NCBI GenBank assembly: GCA_964017155.1
Contig: OZ024861.1
Span: 21,321,213 to 21,385,212 of the forward strand
Length of the DNA: 64,000 nt
From: Oasisia sp. SBJ-2009
Lineage: Eukaryota; Annelida; Polychaeta; Sabellida; Siboglinidae
Reading direction: 5' to 3'
Both the position numbers and the translations under genes were made by a program. This document shows, piece by piece, positions 10,911-26,085 of the stretch. Numbering within the stretch: position 1 is the first letter of the stretch; every line of letters starts with the position of its first letter. The notes beneath the pieces were generated by a model that had not been told where the DNA came from, ran no database searches, and worked only from the letters and a program-made list of their open reading frames with translations.

Positions 10911-13900
10911 GCATCCATCCAACCACCCCATTAAAAGTATCCATCCAATTACCCCTAAATAACGCATCCATCCAACCTCCCCTACTTAATGCTTTCATCC
11001 ATTCACCTCAACTTAATGCATCCATCCAACCACCCCTACGTAGCGCATCCATTCATTCACCTCTACTTAAAACATCCAACAACCACCCCTACATAACGAA
11101 TCCATTCAACCACCCTTACTTAACGCATCCATTAAACCACCCGTACTTAACGCATCCATCCAAGCACACCTTCTTATCCAATCCATTCAACCACCCGTTC
11201 TTAACGCATCCATCCAACCACTCCTATTTAACGAATCCATCCAATCTCCCCTACTTAATGCATCCATCCAACCACCCCTACTTAACGCATCCATCAAAAT
11301 ACCCCTTCTTAACGCATCCATCCAACCAACCACCCCTATTTAAAGTATCTATCCAATCTCCCGTACTTAACGCATCCATCCAATCACCCAATCACCTCTT
11401 CTTAACGCATCCATCCAACCACCCCTATTTAACGTATCCATCCAATCTTCCCTACCTAATGCATCCATTCAATCACCCCTTCTTAACGTATCAATCCAAC
11501 CACTCCTACTTATTGCTACCATCCAATCACCCCTACTTAGCGCATCCATCCAACCATCCATAATTAGCGCATCCATCCAACCACCCCTATTTAACGCATC
11601 CATCCAACAACCCCATTAAAAGTATCCATCCAATTACCCCTACTTAATGCATCCATCCAATCACCTCTACTTAATACATCCATCCAACCACCCCTACTTT
11701 ACGCATCCATCCACTCACTTCTACTTAAAGCATCCAACAACCACCCCTATATAACGCATCCATTCAACCACCCCTACTTAACGCATCCACTCAAGCACCG
11801 CTACTTATCCAATCCATTCATCCACTCGTACATAACGCATCCATCCAACCACACCTACTTAACGCATCCATCCAACCACCCCTAATTATCCAATCCATTC
11901 AACCACCCGTACATAACGCATCCATCCAACCACACCTACTTAACGCATCCATCCAACCACTCCTACTTAGCGTATCCATCCAACCACTCCTACTTAACGC
12001 ATCCATCCAACCACTCCTACTCAGCGCATCCATCGAACCAACCCTATATAACGCACCCATTCAACCACCCCTACTTAGCGCATCCATACAACCACCCCTA
12101 TATATCGGATCCATTCAACCACCCCTACTTAACGCATCTATCCAGCCACCCCTACTTAACGCATCCATCCACTCCTACTTATCGTATCCACCCAACCACT
12201 CCTACTTAACGAATCCATCCAACAACCCTACTTAGCGCATTCACCCAACCACCCCTACTTAACGCATCCATACAACCACCCCTATTTAACGTATCCATCC
12301 AATCTCCCCTACATAACGCATCCATCCAACCTCCACTACTTAATGCTTCCATCCATTCATCTCAATTTAAAGCATCCAACAACAACCCTTACATAACGAA
12401 TCCATTCAGCCACCCTTACTTAACGCATCCATTCAACCACCCCTACTTAACGCATCCATCCAACAACCCCTACTTAGCCATCCATTCAACCAACCGTACT
12501 TAGCGCATCCGTTCAATCACCCCTACTTAACGCATCCATCCAACCACTCATACTTAACGTATCCATCCAGCCACTCCTGCTTAACGTATCCCTCCATCCC
12601 CCCCTATTTAACCCTTCCATTTAAACACCCATACTTAGACCATCCATCCAACCGCCCCTACATAACGCATCTATTCAACCAGCCCTACTAAACGCATCCA
12701 TCCAACCACCCCTACATAACGCATCCATCCAACCACTCCTAATTAACGCATCCACCCAACCAGCCTACTTAGCGCATTCATCCAACCACCCCTTCTTAAT
12801 GCATCCACAAAACCACCCCTATTTAACGTATCTATCCAATCTCCGTACATAACGCATCCATCCAACCATCCCAATTTAACGAATCCATCCAATCTTCCCT
12901 ACCTAATGCATCCATTCAATCACCCCTTCCTAACGTATCAATCCAACCACTCCTACTTAATGCTACCATCCAATCACCCCTACATAACGCATCCATCCAA
13001 CCACCCCTACTTAGCGCATCCATCCAACCACCCATATTTAACGCATCCATCCAACCACCCCTACTTAGCGCATCCATCCAGCCACCCTTACTTAACGCAT
13101 CCATCCAACCACCCCTACTTAGCCATCCATTCAACCAACCGTACTTAGCGCATCCATCCAATCACCCCTACTTAACGCATCCATCCAACCACTCCTACTT
13201 AACGTATCCATCCAGCCATTCCTACTTAACGCTTCCCTCCAACCACTCCTACTTAACGTATCGATCCAACCACCCCTAACAAACGCATCCATCCAATCAC
13301 CCCTACTTAACGCTTCCATCTCACCACTCGTACTTAGCGTATCCATCCAACAACTCCTACTTAACGCATCCATCCCAATACTCGTACTTAACGTATCCAT
13401 CCAACCACTCCTACTTAATGCATCCATCCAATCAGCCCTACTTAACGCATCCATCCAACCACCCCTATTTAGCGCATCCAAACAAACACCTCTATTTAAT
13501 GCATCCATCCAACCACCCCTACATAACGTATCCATCCAACTACCCCTACTTAATGCATCCATCCAATCACCTCTACTTAATACATCCATCCAACTACCCC
13601 TACTTTACGCATCCATCCAACCACCCCTGCCTAACACATCCATCCAACCACCCCTACGTAGCGCATCCATCCATTCACCTCTACTTAAAGCATCCAACAA
13701 CCACAATTACGTAACGCATCCCTCCAACCACCCCTACATAACGCATCCATTCAACCTCCCCTTCTTAATGCTTTCATCCATTCACCTAAACTTAATGCAT
13801 TCATCCAACCTCCCCTACGTAACGCATCCATCCAACCACCCCTACTTATCCAATCCATTCAACCACCCGTACTTAACGCATCCATCCAACCACTCCTAAT

Positions 13901-14067
13901 TAGCGCATCCACCCAACCACCCCTATTTAACGCATCCATCCAACCACCCCTACATATCTTATCAATCCAACCACCCCTAATTGACACATCCATCCAACCA
14001 CCCCTACGTAACGCATCCATCCAACCACCCCTACATAACGCATCCATCCAACCACCCCTACATAACG
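10911..14067 (+). repeat. A-like satellite stretch, rearranged
   Basis: This stretch is a patchwork of monomer runs that resemble parts of A1 and A2. For example, 12906-13589 resembles both 5052-5500 and 15441-15960. It follows a break at about 10905, where A1 and A2 stop matching. No gene or RNA gene is seen in it. Confidence 0.7.
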
Positions 14068-17000
14068 CATCCATCCAACCACTCCTAATTAACGCATCCA
14101 CCCAACCAACCTACTTTGAGCATTCATCCAACCACCCCTTCTTAGCGCATCCACCCAACCACCCCTATTTAACGTATCTATCCAATCTCCCCTACTTAAT
14201 GCTTCCATCCATTCACCTCAACTTAGTGCATCCATCCAACCACGTCTACGTAACGCATCCATCCATTCATCTCTACTTAACGCATCCAACAACCACCCTT
14301 ACATAACGAATCCATTCAACCTCCACTACATAACGCATCCATCTAATCACACTTACTTAACGCATTCATTCAACCACCCCTACTTAACGCATCCATCTAA
14401 TCACACTTACTTAACGCATTCATTCAACCACCCTTACTTAACGCATCCATCCAACTACTCCTACTTAGCGCATCCATTCAACCAACCGTACTTAGCGCGT
14501 CCGTCCAATCACCCCTACTTAAGGCATCCATCCAACCACTCCTACTTAACGCATCCATCCAACTACTCCTTCTTAGCGCATCCATCCAACCACCCCTACT
14601 TAGCGCATCCAACCAAACACCCCTATTTAACGCATCCATCCAACCACCCCTACATAACGCATACATCCAACTACCCCTACTTAACGCATCCATCCAACCA
14701 CTCCTACTTAACGTATCCATCCAGCCACTCCTACTTAACGTATCCCTCCAACCACCCCTATTTAACCCTTCCATTCAAACACCCGTACTTAAACCATCCA
14801 TCCAACCACCCCTATGTAACGCACCCATTCAACCACCCCTACTTAGCGCATCCATACAACCACCCCTACGTAACGCATCGATTCAACCACCCCTACTCAA
14901 CGGATCCATCCAGCCACTCCTACTTATCGTATCCACCCAACCACTCCTACTTAACGCATCCATCCAACAACCCTACTTAGAGCATTCACCAAACCATCCC
15001 TACTTAACGCATCCATACAACCACCCCTATTTAACGTATCCATCCAATCTCCCCTACTTAATGCATCCATCCAATCACCCCTTCTTAAAACATACATCCA
15101 ACCGCTCCTACTTAACGCATCCATCCATCCAAACACCCCTACTTAACGCATCCAACCAGCCACCCCTACTTAACGCATCCATCCAACCACTCCTACTTAA
15201 CGCATCAATCCAGCCAAACCTCCTTAACGTATCAATCCAACCACTCCTAATTAACGAATCCACCCAACCAGCCTACTTAGCGCATTCATCCAACCACCCC
15301 TTCTTAATGCATCCACAAAACCACCCCTATTTAACGTATCTATCCAATCTCCCTACATAACGCATCCATCCAATCAGCTCTTCTTAACGCATCGATCCAA
15401 CCACCCCAATTTAACGAATCCATCCAATCTTCCCTACCTAATGCATCCATTCAATCACCCCTTCCTAACGTATCAATCCAACCACTCCTACTTAATGCTA
15501 CCATCCAATCACCCCATACATAACGCATCCATCCAACCACCCCTACTTAGCGCATCCATCCAACCACCCATATTTAACGCATCCATCCAACCACCCCTAC
15601 TTAGCGCATCCATCCAGCCACCCTTACTTAACGCATCCATCCAACCACCCTTACTTAGCCATCCATTCAACCAACCGTACTTAGCGCATCCATCCAATCA
15701 CCCCTATTTAACGCATCCATCCAACCACTCCTACTTAACGTATCCATCCAGCCATTCCTACTTCACGCATCCATCCAACCATTCCTACTTAACGTATCGA
15801 TCCAACCACCCCTAACAAACGCATCCATCCAATCACCCCCACTTAACGCTTCCATCTCACCACTCGTACTTAACGTATCCATCCAACGACTCCTACTTAA
15901 CGCATCCATCCAGCCACTCCTACTTAACGTATCCATCCAACCACCCCTACTAAACGCATCCATCTAATCACCCCTACTTAACACATCCATCCCACCACTC
16001 GTACTTAACGTATCCATCCAACCACTCCTACCTAATGCATCCATTCAATCACCCCTTCTTAACGTATCAATCCAACCACTCCTACTTAATGCATCCATCC
16101 AATCACCCCTACTTAGCGCATCCAACCAACCACCCCTACTTAATGCATCCAACCAACCACCCCTACTTAGCGCATCCATCCAACCACCCCTATTTAACGC
16201 ATCTATTCAACCACCCCTACTTTACGCCTCCATCCCACCACCCCTACATAACGCATCCATCCAACCTCCCCTACTTAATGCTTCCATCCATTCACCTCAA
16301 CTTAATGCATCCATCCAACCACCCCTACGTAGCGCATCCATCCATTCACCTCTACTCAACCACCCTTACTTAACGCATCCATTCAACCAAACCTACTTAA
16401 CGCATCCATCCAAGCCCACCTACTTATCCAATCCATTCAACCACCCGTTCTCAACGCATCCATCCAACCACCCCTATTTAACGCATCCATCCAACCACCC
16501 CTACATAACTCATGAATCCTACCCTCCCTAATTAACACATCCTTTCAACCACCTCTACATAACGCATCTATTCAAGCAGCCCTACTTAATGCATCCATCC
16601 AACCACCCCTGTGTAACGCATCCATCCAACAACCCCTAATTAATGCATCCTTCAATTCACCTCTACTTAATATATCCATCCATTCACCTCTACTTAGCGA
16701 GTCCATCCAACCACCTCTTCATATCGTATCCATACATTCACCTCTACTTAACGCATCCATCCAACCAGCCCTTGATAACGTATCCCTCCAACCACCCTTA
16801 TTTAACGCATAAATTCAAACACCCGTTCTTAAAGCATCCATCCAACCACTCCTACATCACGCGTCCATTCAACCACCCCTACTTAACGCATCCATCCAAC
16901 CACCCCTACATAACGTATCCATTCAACCACCGCTACATAACGTATCTATTCAAGCAGCCCTACTTAATGCATCCATCAATTCACCTCTACTTAGTATATC

Positions 17001-20000
17001 CATCCATTCACCTCAACTTAACGAATCCATCCAACCACCTCTTCATATTGTATCCATTCATTCACCTCTACTTGAGGCGTCCATCCAACCAGCCCTACAT
17101 AACGTATCCCTCCAACCACCCCTATTTAACGCTTGAATTAAAACACCCGTACATAAAGCATCCATCCAACCACCCCTACATAACGCATCCATTCAACCAC
17201 CCCTACTTACCGCAACCATCCAGCCACCCCTACATAACGCATCCATTCAACCACCCCTTCTTAACGCATCCATCAAAATACCCCTACTTATCGCATCCAT
17301 ACAACCACTCCTAATTAACGCATCCACCCAACCAACCTACTTAGCGCATTCATCCAAACCCCCCTTCTTAACGCATCCATCCAACCACCCTTACTTAACG
17401 CATCCATCCAGCCACTCCTACTTAACGTATCCGTCCAACCACCCCTATTTAACCCTTCCATTCAAACACCCGTACTTAAAGCATCCATCCAACCACCCCT
17501 ATATAACGCACCCATTCAACCACCCCTTCTTAGCGGATCCATACAACCACCCCTACAGAACGCATCAATTCAACCACCCCTACTTATCGCATCCATCCAA
17601 CCACTCCTAATTAACGCATCCACCCAACCAACCTACTTAGCGCATTCATCCAACCCCCCCTTCTTAACGCATCCATCCAACCACCCATATTTAACGTATC
17701 CATCCAATCTCCTCTACTTAATGCATCCCTCCAATCACCCCTACTTGACGCATCCATCCAAACACAACCAACCCTACTTAACGTATCAATCCAACCACCC
17801 CTATATAACGCAACCATTCAACCACCCCTACTTAACGCATTCATCCAACCACCCTCACATAACGCATCCATTCAACCACCCTACTTAACGCATCCATCCA
17901 ACCACCCCTACTTAGCCATCCAATCAAACAACCGTACTTAGCGCATCCATCCAATCACCCCTACTTAACGCATCCATCCAACCACTCCTACTTAACGTAT
18001 CCATCAAGCCACTCCTACTTAACGTATCCCTCCAACCAACCGTATTTAACCCTTCCATTCAAACACCCGTACTTAAAGCATCCATCCAACCACCCCTATA
18101 TAACGCACCCATTCAACCACCCCTACTTAGCGCATCCATACAACCACTGCTACCTAACGCATCCATTCAACCACCCCTACTTAACGCATCCATCCAGCCA
18201 CCCCTACTTAGCGCATCCATTCAACCACTCCTACTTATCGTATCCACCCAACCACTCCTACTTAACGCATCCATCCAACAACCCTACTTAGCGCATTCAC
18301 CCAACCACCCCTACTTAACGCATCAATACAACCACCTCTATTTAGCGTATCCATCCAATCTCCCCTACTTATTGCATCCATCCAATCACCCCTTCTTAAA
18401 ACATACATGCAACCACTCCTTCTTAAGGCATCCATCCAAACACCCCTACTTAACGCATCCAACCAGCCACCCCTACTTAACACATCCATCCAACCACTCC
18501 TACTTAACGCATCCATCCAGCCAACCCTCCTTTACGTATCAATCCAACCACTCCTACTTAAAGCATCCATCGAACCACCCCTACATAACGCATCCATCCA
18601 ACCACCCCTACTTATCCCATCTAGTCAACCACACGGACTTAAAGCATCCATTCAATCTCCCCTACTTAATGCATCCATCCAACCACCCCTACTTAACACA
18701 TCCATCCACCCACCCCTACGTAACGCGTCCATTCAACCACCCCTACTTAACGTATCCATCCAAACACTCCTAATTAACGCATCCACCCAACCATCCTACT
18801 TAGCGCATTCATCCAACCACCCCTTCTTAACGCATCCACCCAACCACCCCTATTTAACGTATCTATCAAATCTCCCTACTTATCGCATCCATCCAGTCAC
18901 CTCTTCTTAACGCATCCATCCAACCACCCCTATTTAACGTATCCATCCAATATTCCCTACCTAGTACATCCATTTAATCACCCCTTCTTAACGTATCAAT
19001 CCAACCACTCCTGCTTAATGCTACCATCCAATCACCCCTACATAAGGCATCCTTCCAACCACCCCTACTTAGCGCATCCATCCAACCACCCCTATTTAAC
19101 GCACCCATCCAAACACCCTTACTTAACATATTCATCCAACTACCACTACTTAATGCACTCATCCAATCACCTGTACGCAATACATCCATCCAACCACCCC
19201 TACTTTACGCCTCCATCCCACAACCCCTACATAACGCATCCTTCCAACCTCCCCTACGTAATACATCCATCCATTCACCTCTACTTAAAGCATCCAACAA
19301 CCACCCCTACATAACGAATCCATTCAGCCACCCTTACTTAGCGCATCCATTCAACCACCCCTACATAACGAATCCCTCCAACCACTCCTATTTAACGCTT
19401 CAATTCAAACACCCGTACTTAAAGCATTCATCCAACCACCCCTACTTAACGCATCCATCCAGCCACCCCTACATAACGCATCCATTCAACCACCCCTACT
19501 TAACGCATCCATCAAAACACCCCTACTTATCGCATCCATCCAACCACCCCTACTTAGCGCATTCATCCGACCACCCCTTCTTAACGCATCCATCCAACCA
19601 CCCATATTTAACTCTCATAATTTTAACTCTACTTAATGCATCCATCCAATCAACCCTACTTTACGCATCCATCCAAACACAATCAACCCTACTTAACGTA
19701 TCAATCCAACCACTCCTACTTAAAGCATCAATCCAACCACCCCTGTGTAACGCATCCATTCAACCACCCGTTCTTAAAGCATCCATCCAATCACCCCTAC
19801 TTAACGCATCCTTCCAACCACCCCTACATAACTCATCAATCCTACCCTCCCTAATTAACACATCCATTCAACCACCCCTACGTAACGCATCCATCCAAAC
19901 ACCTCTACATAACGCATCTATTCAAGCAGCCCTACTTAATGCATCCATCCAACCACCCCTGTGTAACGCATCCATCCAACAACCCCTAATTAATGCATCC

Positions 20001-21290
20001 ATCAATTCACCTCTACTTAATATATCCATCCGGTCACCTCTACTTAGCGAATCCACCCAACCACCTCTTCATATCGTATCCATCCATTCACCTGTACTTA
20101 ACGCATTCATACAACCAGCCCTTGATAACGTATCCCTCCAACCACCCATATATAACGCATCAATTCATACACCCGTACTTAAAGCTTCCATCCAACCACT
20201 CCTACATAGCGCATCCATTCAACCACCCCTACATAACGCATCCATTCAAACACCCCTACTTAATGCTTCCAACCATTCACCTCAACGTATTGCATCCATG
20301 CCAACACACCTATATAACGCATCCATCCAACCTCCCCTACTTAAGGCATCCATCCAACCACCCCTACTTAACGGATCCATCCAACCACTCCTACTTAACG
20401 CATCCTTCCAACCACCCCTTCTTATCGCATCTAATCAAACAGCCCTACTTAGCGCATCCGTCCAACCACCCCTACCTGACGCATTCATCCAACCACCCCT
20501 TCGTAATGCATCCGTGAAACCACCCCTACTTAACGCATCCATTCAACCACCCCTACATAAAGCATCCATCCAATCACACCTACTTAATGTTTCCATCCAT
20601 TCACCTCAACTTAATTCATCCATCCAACCTCCCCTATATAACGCATCCATCCAACCAACCCTACTTAATTCTTCCATCCATTCACCTGAAATTAATGCAT
20701 CCATCCAAGCACCCCTACTTAACGCATCCATCCATTCACCTCTTCTTAAAGCATCCACCCAACCCCCACTACTTAACGCATCCATCCAACCACTCCTACT
20801 TAACGCATCCATCCAACCACCCCTACTTAACGCATCCGTCGAACCCCCCCTAACTTAACGGATCCATCCAACCACTCCTACTTAACGCATCCTTCCAACC
20901 ACCCGTTCTTAACGCATCCAATCAAACACCCCTACCTAACGCATCCATCCAACCACCCCTACGTTATGCATCCACCCAACCACCCCTACTTAGCGCTTCC
21001 ATCCAACCACCCCTACTTAACGCTTCCATTCAACCACCCCTACATAACGCATCCATCCAAGCACACCTACTTAATACTTCCATGCATTCACCTCAACTTA
21101 ATGCATCCGCCCAACCACACATACTTAACGCATCCATCCATTCACCTCTACTTAATGCATCCATCCAACCCCCACTATTTAACGCATCCATCCAACCACG
21201 CCTACTTAACGCATCCATCCAACCACCCGTAATTAACGCATTCATCCAACTACCCCTATATATCGCATCCATCCAACCACCCTTACTTAA
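14068..21290 (+). repeat. Satellite block A2 (duplicate of A1)
   Basis: The start is set by matching 14068 to 4032, the first satellite base after the LINE. It follows A1 in order to about 21290 and then switches to monomers of the B/C type (a run also seen near 25130 and 26830). Relative to A1 it carries an insertion of roughly 0.46 kb between about 14.8 and 15.4 kb and several small deletions. Its counterpart of the A1 C14 tract is only C7 (20844-20850). Confidence 0.85.
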
Positions 21291-24166
21291 TGCATCCATT
21301 CAACAACCCCTAATTAACGCATCCATACAATCCCCTACTTAATGCATCCATCCAACCACCCCTCCTTAGCGCATCCATCCTACCACCCCTACCTAACGCA
21401 TCCATTCAACCATCCCTACTTATCCCATCCATTCAACCACCCGTATTTAACGCATCAATCGAAACACTCCTACCGAACATATCCATTCAACCACCTTACT
21501 TAACGCATCCATCCAACCACCGCTATTTATACCATCCATTCAACCACCCGTACTTAACGCATCCATCCAATCACCCCTACTTAACGCATCCATGCAACCA
21601 CTCCTACGTAACGCATCCGACCAACCACCTCTACTAAACGCATCCGTCCAAACACCCCTACTTAACGCATCCATCCAACCAACCATATTTATCGCATCCA
21701 TCCAACCTCCCCTTCTTAACGCATCCAATCAAACACCCCTACTTAGAGCATCCGTCCAACCACCCCTACTTAACGCATCCGTCCAACAAACCCTACTTAT
21801 CGCTACCATTCAACCACCGGTACTTAACTTATCCATCCAACCACCCCTAAATAACGCATCCATTCAACCACCCGTACTTAGCTCATCCATCCAACCACCA
21901 CTACTTAACGCATCCATCCAACCACCCCTACTTAGCGCATCTATCCAACCACTCCTACTTAACGCATCCATCCAACCACCCCTACTTATCGCATCCATCC
22001 AACCACCCCTACTTAAGGCATCCATCCAACAACCCCCGACTTAACGCATCCATCCAACCATTCCTACTTAGCGCATCCATCCAACCATCCCTTCTTAACG
22101 CATTCAATCAAACACCCCTACTTAGCGCATACATCCAACTACCGTACATAACGTATACCTCCAACCACCCCTATTTAACCCTTCCATTCAAACACCCGTA
22201 CTTAAAGCATCCATCCAACAACCCCTATATAACGCATCCATTCAACCACCCCTACTTAACCCATGCATCCAATCACACCTACTTAACGCATCCATCCAAC
22301 CTCCCCTATTTAACGTATCCATCCAATCTCCCCTAATTAATGCATCCATCCAATCACCCCTACCTAAAATATCCATCCAACCACTCCTACTTAACGCATC
22401 AATGCAACCTATCATACTTAAAACATCCATCCAACTACCCCTACATAACGCATACATTCAACCATCCCTAATTAACGCATTCATCCAACCAGCCCTACGT
22501 AACGCATCCATTCAATTACCCGTACTTAACGCATCCTTCCAACGACCCCTACTTAACCCATCCATTCAACAACCCGTACTTAGCGCATCCATCCAATCAC
22601 CCCTAGTTAACGCATCCGTCCAACCACTCGTACTTAACGAATCCGTCCAACCTCTCCTACTTAACGCATCCATCCAACCTCTCCTACTTAATGCATCCAT
22701 CCTTTCACCACTACTTAATGCATCCACTCGACCACCCCTATATAACGCATCCATCCAACCTCTCCTACTTAATGCATCCATCCATTCACCACTACTTAAT
22801 GCATCCACTCGACCAAACCTATATAACGCATCCATTCAACTACCCCTACAGAACGCATCCATCCAACCACCCCTGCTTAATGCTTCCATCCATACAACTC
22901 AACTTAATGCATCCATCCAACCACCCCTATATAACGCATCCATCCAACCACCCCTACTTAATTCTATCCTTTCACCTCAACTTAATGCATCCATCCAAGC
23001 ACCCCTACTTAACGCATCCATCCATTCACCTCTACTTAAAGCATCCATCCAACCCCCCCTACATAGCGCATCAACCCAAACACCCCTAATTAACGCATCC
23101 ATCCAACCACCCCTACATAACGCATCCATTCAACCACCCATATATAACGCATTCATCCAACCATCACTATTTAACGCATCCATCCAACTACACCTACTTA
23201 TCGCATCCATCCAACCACCCTTACTTAACGCATCCAACCAACCAACCCTACTTATACCATCCATTCAACCACCCGTACTTAACGCATCCATCCAATCACC
23301 CCTGCTTAACGCATCCATCCAACCACTCCTACGTAATGCATCCGTCCAACCACCTCTACTAAACGCATCCGTCCAAACACCCCTATTAACGCATCCATCC
23401 AACCACCCGTACTTAGCGCATCCATCCAATCACCCCTAATTAACGCATCCATCGAAACACTCCTACCGAACGTATCCATCCAACCTCCTCTACTTAACTC
23501 ATCCATCCAACCACCCCTACTTAACGCATCCATCCAACCATCCCTACTTAACGCATCCATCCCACCACTCCTACTTAACGCTCCCATTCAACCACCGCTA
23601 ATTAACGCATCCATACAACTCCCTACTTATTGCATACATCCAACCACCCCTCCTTAGCGCATCCTTCCTACTACCCCTACCTGACGCATCCATTCAACCA
23701 CCTCTACTTATCCCATCCATTCAACCACCCGTACTTGACGCATCCATCCAAACACCCCTACTTAACGCATCCATCCAACCACTCCTACTCATCGTATCCA
23801 TCCAACCACCACTACTTAATGCATCCATCCATACACCTCTACTTAATGCATCCAACCACCCATACTTAACGCATCCATCCAACCATCCCTACTTAGCGCA
23901 TCCATCCAACTACCCTTACTTATCGGATCCATCCAACCACCACTACTTAACGCATCCATCCCACCCCTCCTACTTAAAGCATCCATTCAACCACCCCTAC
24001 TTAACGCATCCATACAACCCCCCTACTTAATGCATCCATACAACCCCCCCAACTTAGCGCATCCATCCTACCACCCCTACTTAATGCATCCATCCAACCA
24101 CCCCTACCTAATGCATCCGTCCAACCACCTGTACTAAACGCATCCGTCGAAACACCTCTACTTAAC
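21291..24166 (+). repeat. Satellite block B (mixed, related to C and D)
   Basis: Segments of this block resemble later higher-order units. 21540-22044 resembles 25419-25923 and 27117-27621. 22242-23090 resembles 27819-28500. 23200-23590 resembles the start of the 3.4-kb unit near 46400. It may represent an older, less homogenised arrangement of the same monomer variants. No gene seen. Confidence 0.7.
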
Positions 24167-24387
24167 GCATCCATCCAACCACCCCTACTAAATGCATCCA
24201 TTCAACCACCCCTACATAACGCATCCATCCAACCACCCGTAATTAATGCTTCCATCCATTCACCTCAACTTAATGCAACCATCCAAGCACCCCTACTTAA
24301 CGCATCCATCCATTCACCTCTACTTAGCGCATCCATCGAACCCCCCCTCCCTAACTTAACGGATCCATCCAACCACTCCGACTTAAC

Positions 24388-26085
24388 GCATCCATCCAAC
24401 CACCCGTTCTTAACGCATCCAATGAAACACCCCTACCTAACGCATCCATCCAACCACCCCTACGTCATGCATCCACCCAACCACCCCTACTTAGCGCATC
24501 CATCCAACCACCCCTACTTAACGCTTCCATTCAACCACCCCTACATAACGCATCCATCCAACCACACCTACTTAATGCTTCCATGCATTCACCTCAACTT
24601 AATTCATCCATCCAACCTCCCCTATATAACGCATCCATTAAACCAACCCTACTTAATTCTTCCATCCATTCACCTCAACTTAATGCATCCGTCCAACCAC
24701 ACATACTTACCGCATCCATCCATTCACCTCTACTTAATGCATCCATCCAACCCCCACTACTTAACGCATCCATCCAACCACCCCTCCTTAATGCTTCCAC
24801 CCAGTCACCTGAATTTAATGCATCCATCCAACCACCACTACTTAGCGCATCCATCCAACCACCCCTACTTAAGGCATCCATCCAACAACCCCTACTTAAC
24901 GCATCCATCCAACCATTCCTACTTAGCGCATCCATACAATCACCCCTACTTAACGCTTCCATCGAAACACTCCTACCGAACTTATTCATCCAACCTCCTC
25001 TACTTAACGCATCCATCCAACCACGCCTACTTAACGCATCCATCCAACCACCCGTTATTAACGCATCCATCCAACTACCCCTATATATCGCATCCATCCA
25101 ACCACCCCTACTTAACGCATCCATTCAACAACCTCTAATTCACGCATCCATACAACCCCCTACTTAATGCATCCATCCAACCACCCCTCCTTAGCGCATC
25201 CATCCTACCACCCCTACCTAACGCATCCATTAAACCATCCCTACTTATCCCATCCATTCAACCACCCGTATTTAGCGCAACCATCGAAACACTCCTACCG
25301 AACATATCCATCCAACCTCCTCTACTTAACGCATCCATCCAAACACCCCTACATAACGCATCCATTCAACCACCTTACTTAAGGCATCCATCCAACCACC
25401 CCTATTTATACCATCCATTCAATCACCCGTACTTAACGCATCCATCCAATCACCCCTACTTAACGCATCCATGCAACCACTCCTACGTAATGCATCCGAC
25501 CAACCACCTCTACTAAACGCATCCGTCCAAACACCCCTACTTAACGCATCCATACAACCAACCATACTTAACGCATCCATCCAACCTCCCCTTCTTAACG
25601 CATCCAATCAAACACCCCTACTTAAAGCATCCGTCCAACCACCCCTACTTAACGCATCCGTCCAACAAACCCTACTTATCGCTACCATTCAACCACCCCT
25701 ACTTAACTTATCCATCCAACCACCCCTAAATAACGCATCCATTCAACCACCCGTACTTAGCTCATCCATCCAACCACCACTACTTAACGCATCCATCCAA
25801 CCACCCCTACTTAACGCATCCGTCCAACCACCCCTACTTAACGCATCCGTCCAACAAACCCTACTTATCGCATCCATCCAACCACCCCTACTTAAGGAAT
25901 CCATCCAACAACCCCCGACTTAACGCATCCATCCGACCATTCCTACTTAGCGCATCCATCCAACCATCCCTTCTTAACGCATTCAATCAAACACCCCTAC
26001 TTAGCGCATCCATCCAACTCTCGTACATAACGTATCCCTCCAACCACCCCTATTTAACCCTTCCATTCAAACACCCGTACTTAAA
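24388..26085 (+). repeat. 1,698-bp higher-order unit, copy C1a
   Basis: It begins at the GCATCC core before an unusual CCACCCGTTCTTAACG segment and matches the next 1,698 bases closely. Distinguishing variants are shared with the C2a copy at 34212-35909 rather than with its neighbour. Confidence 0.9.
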
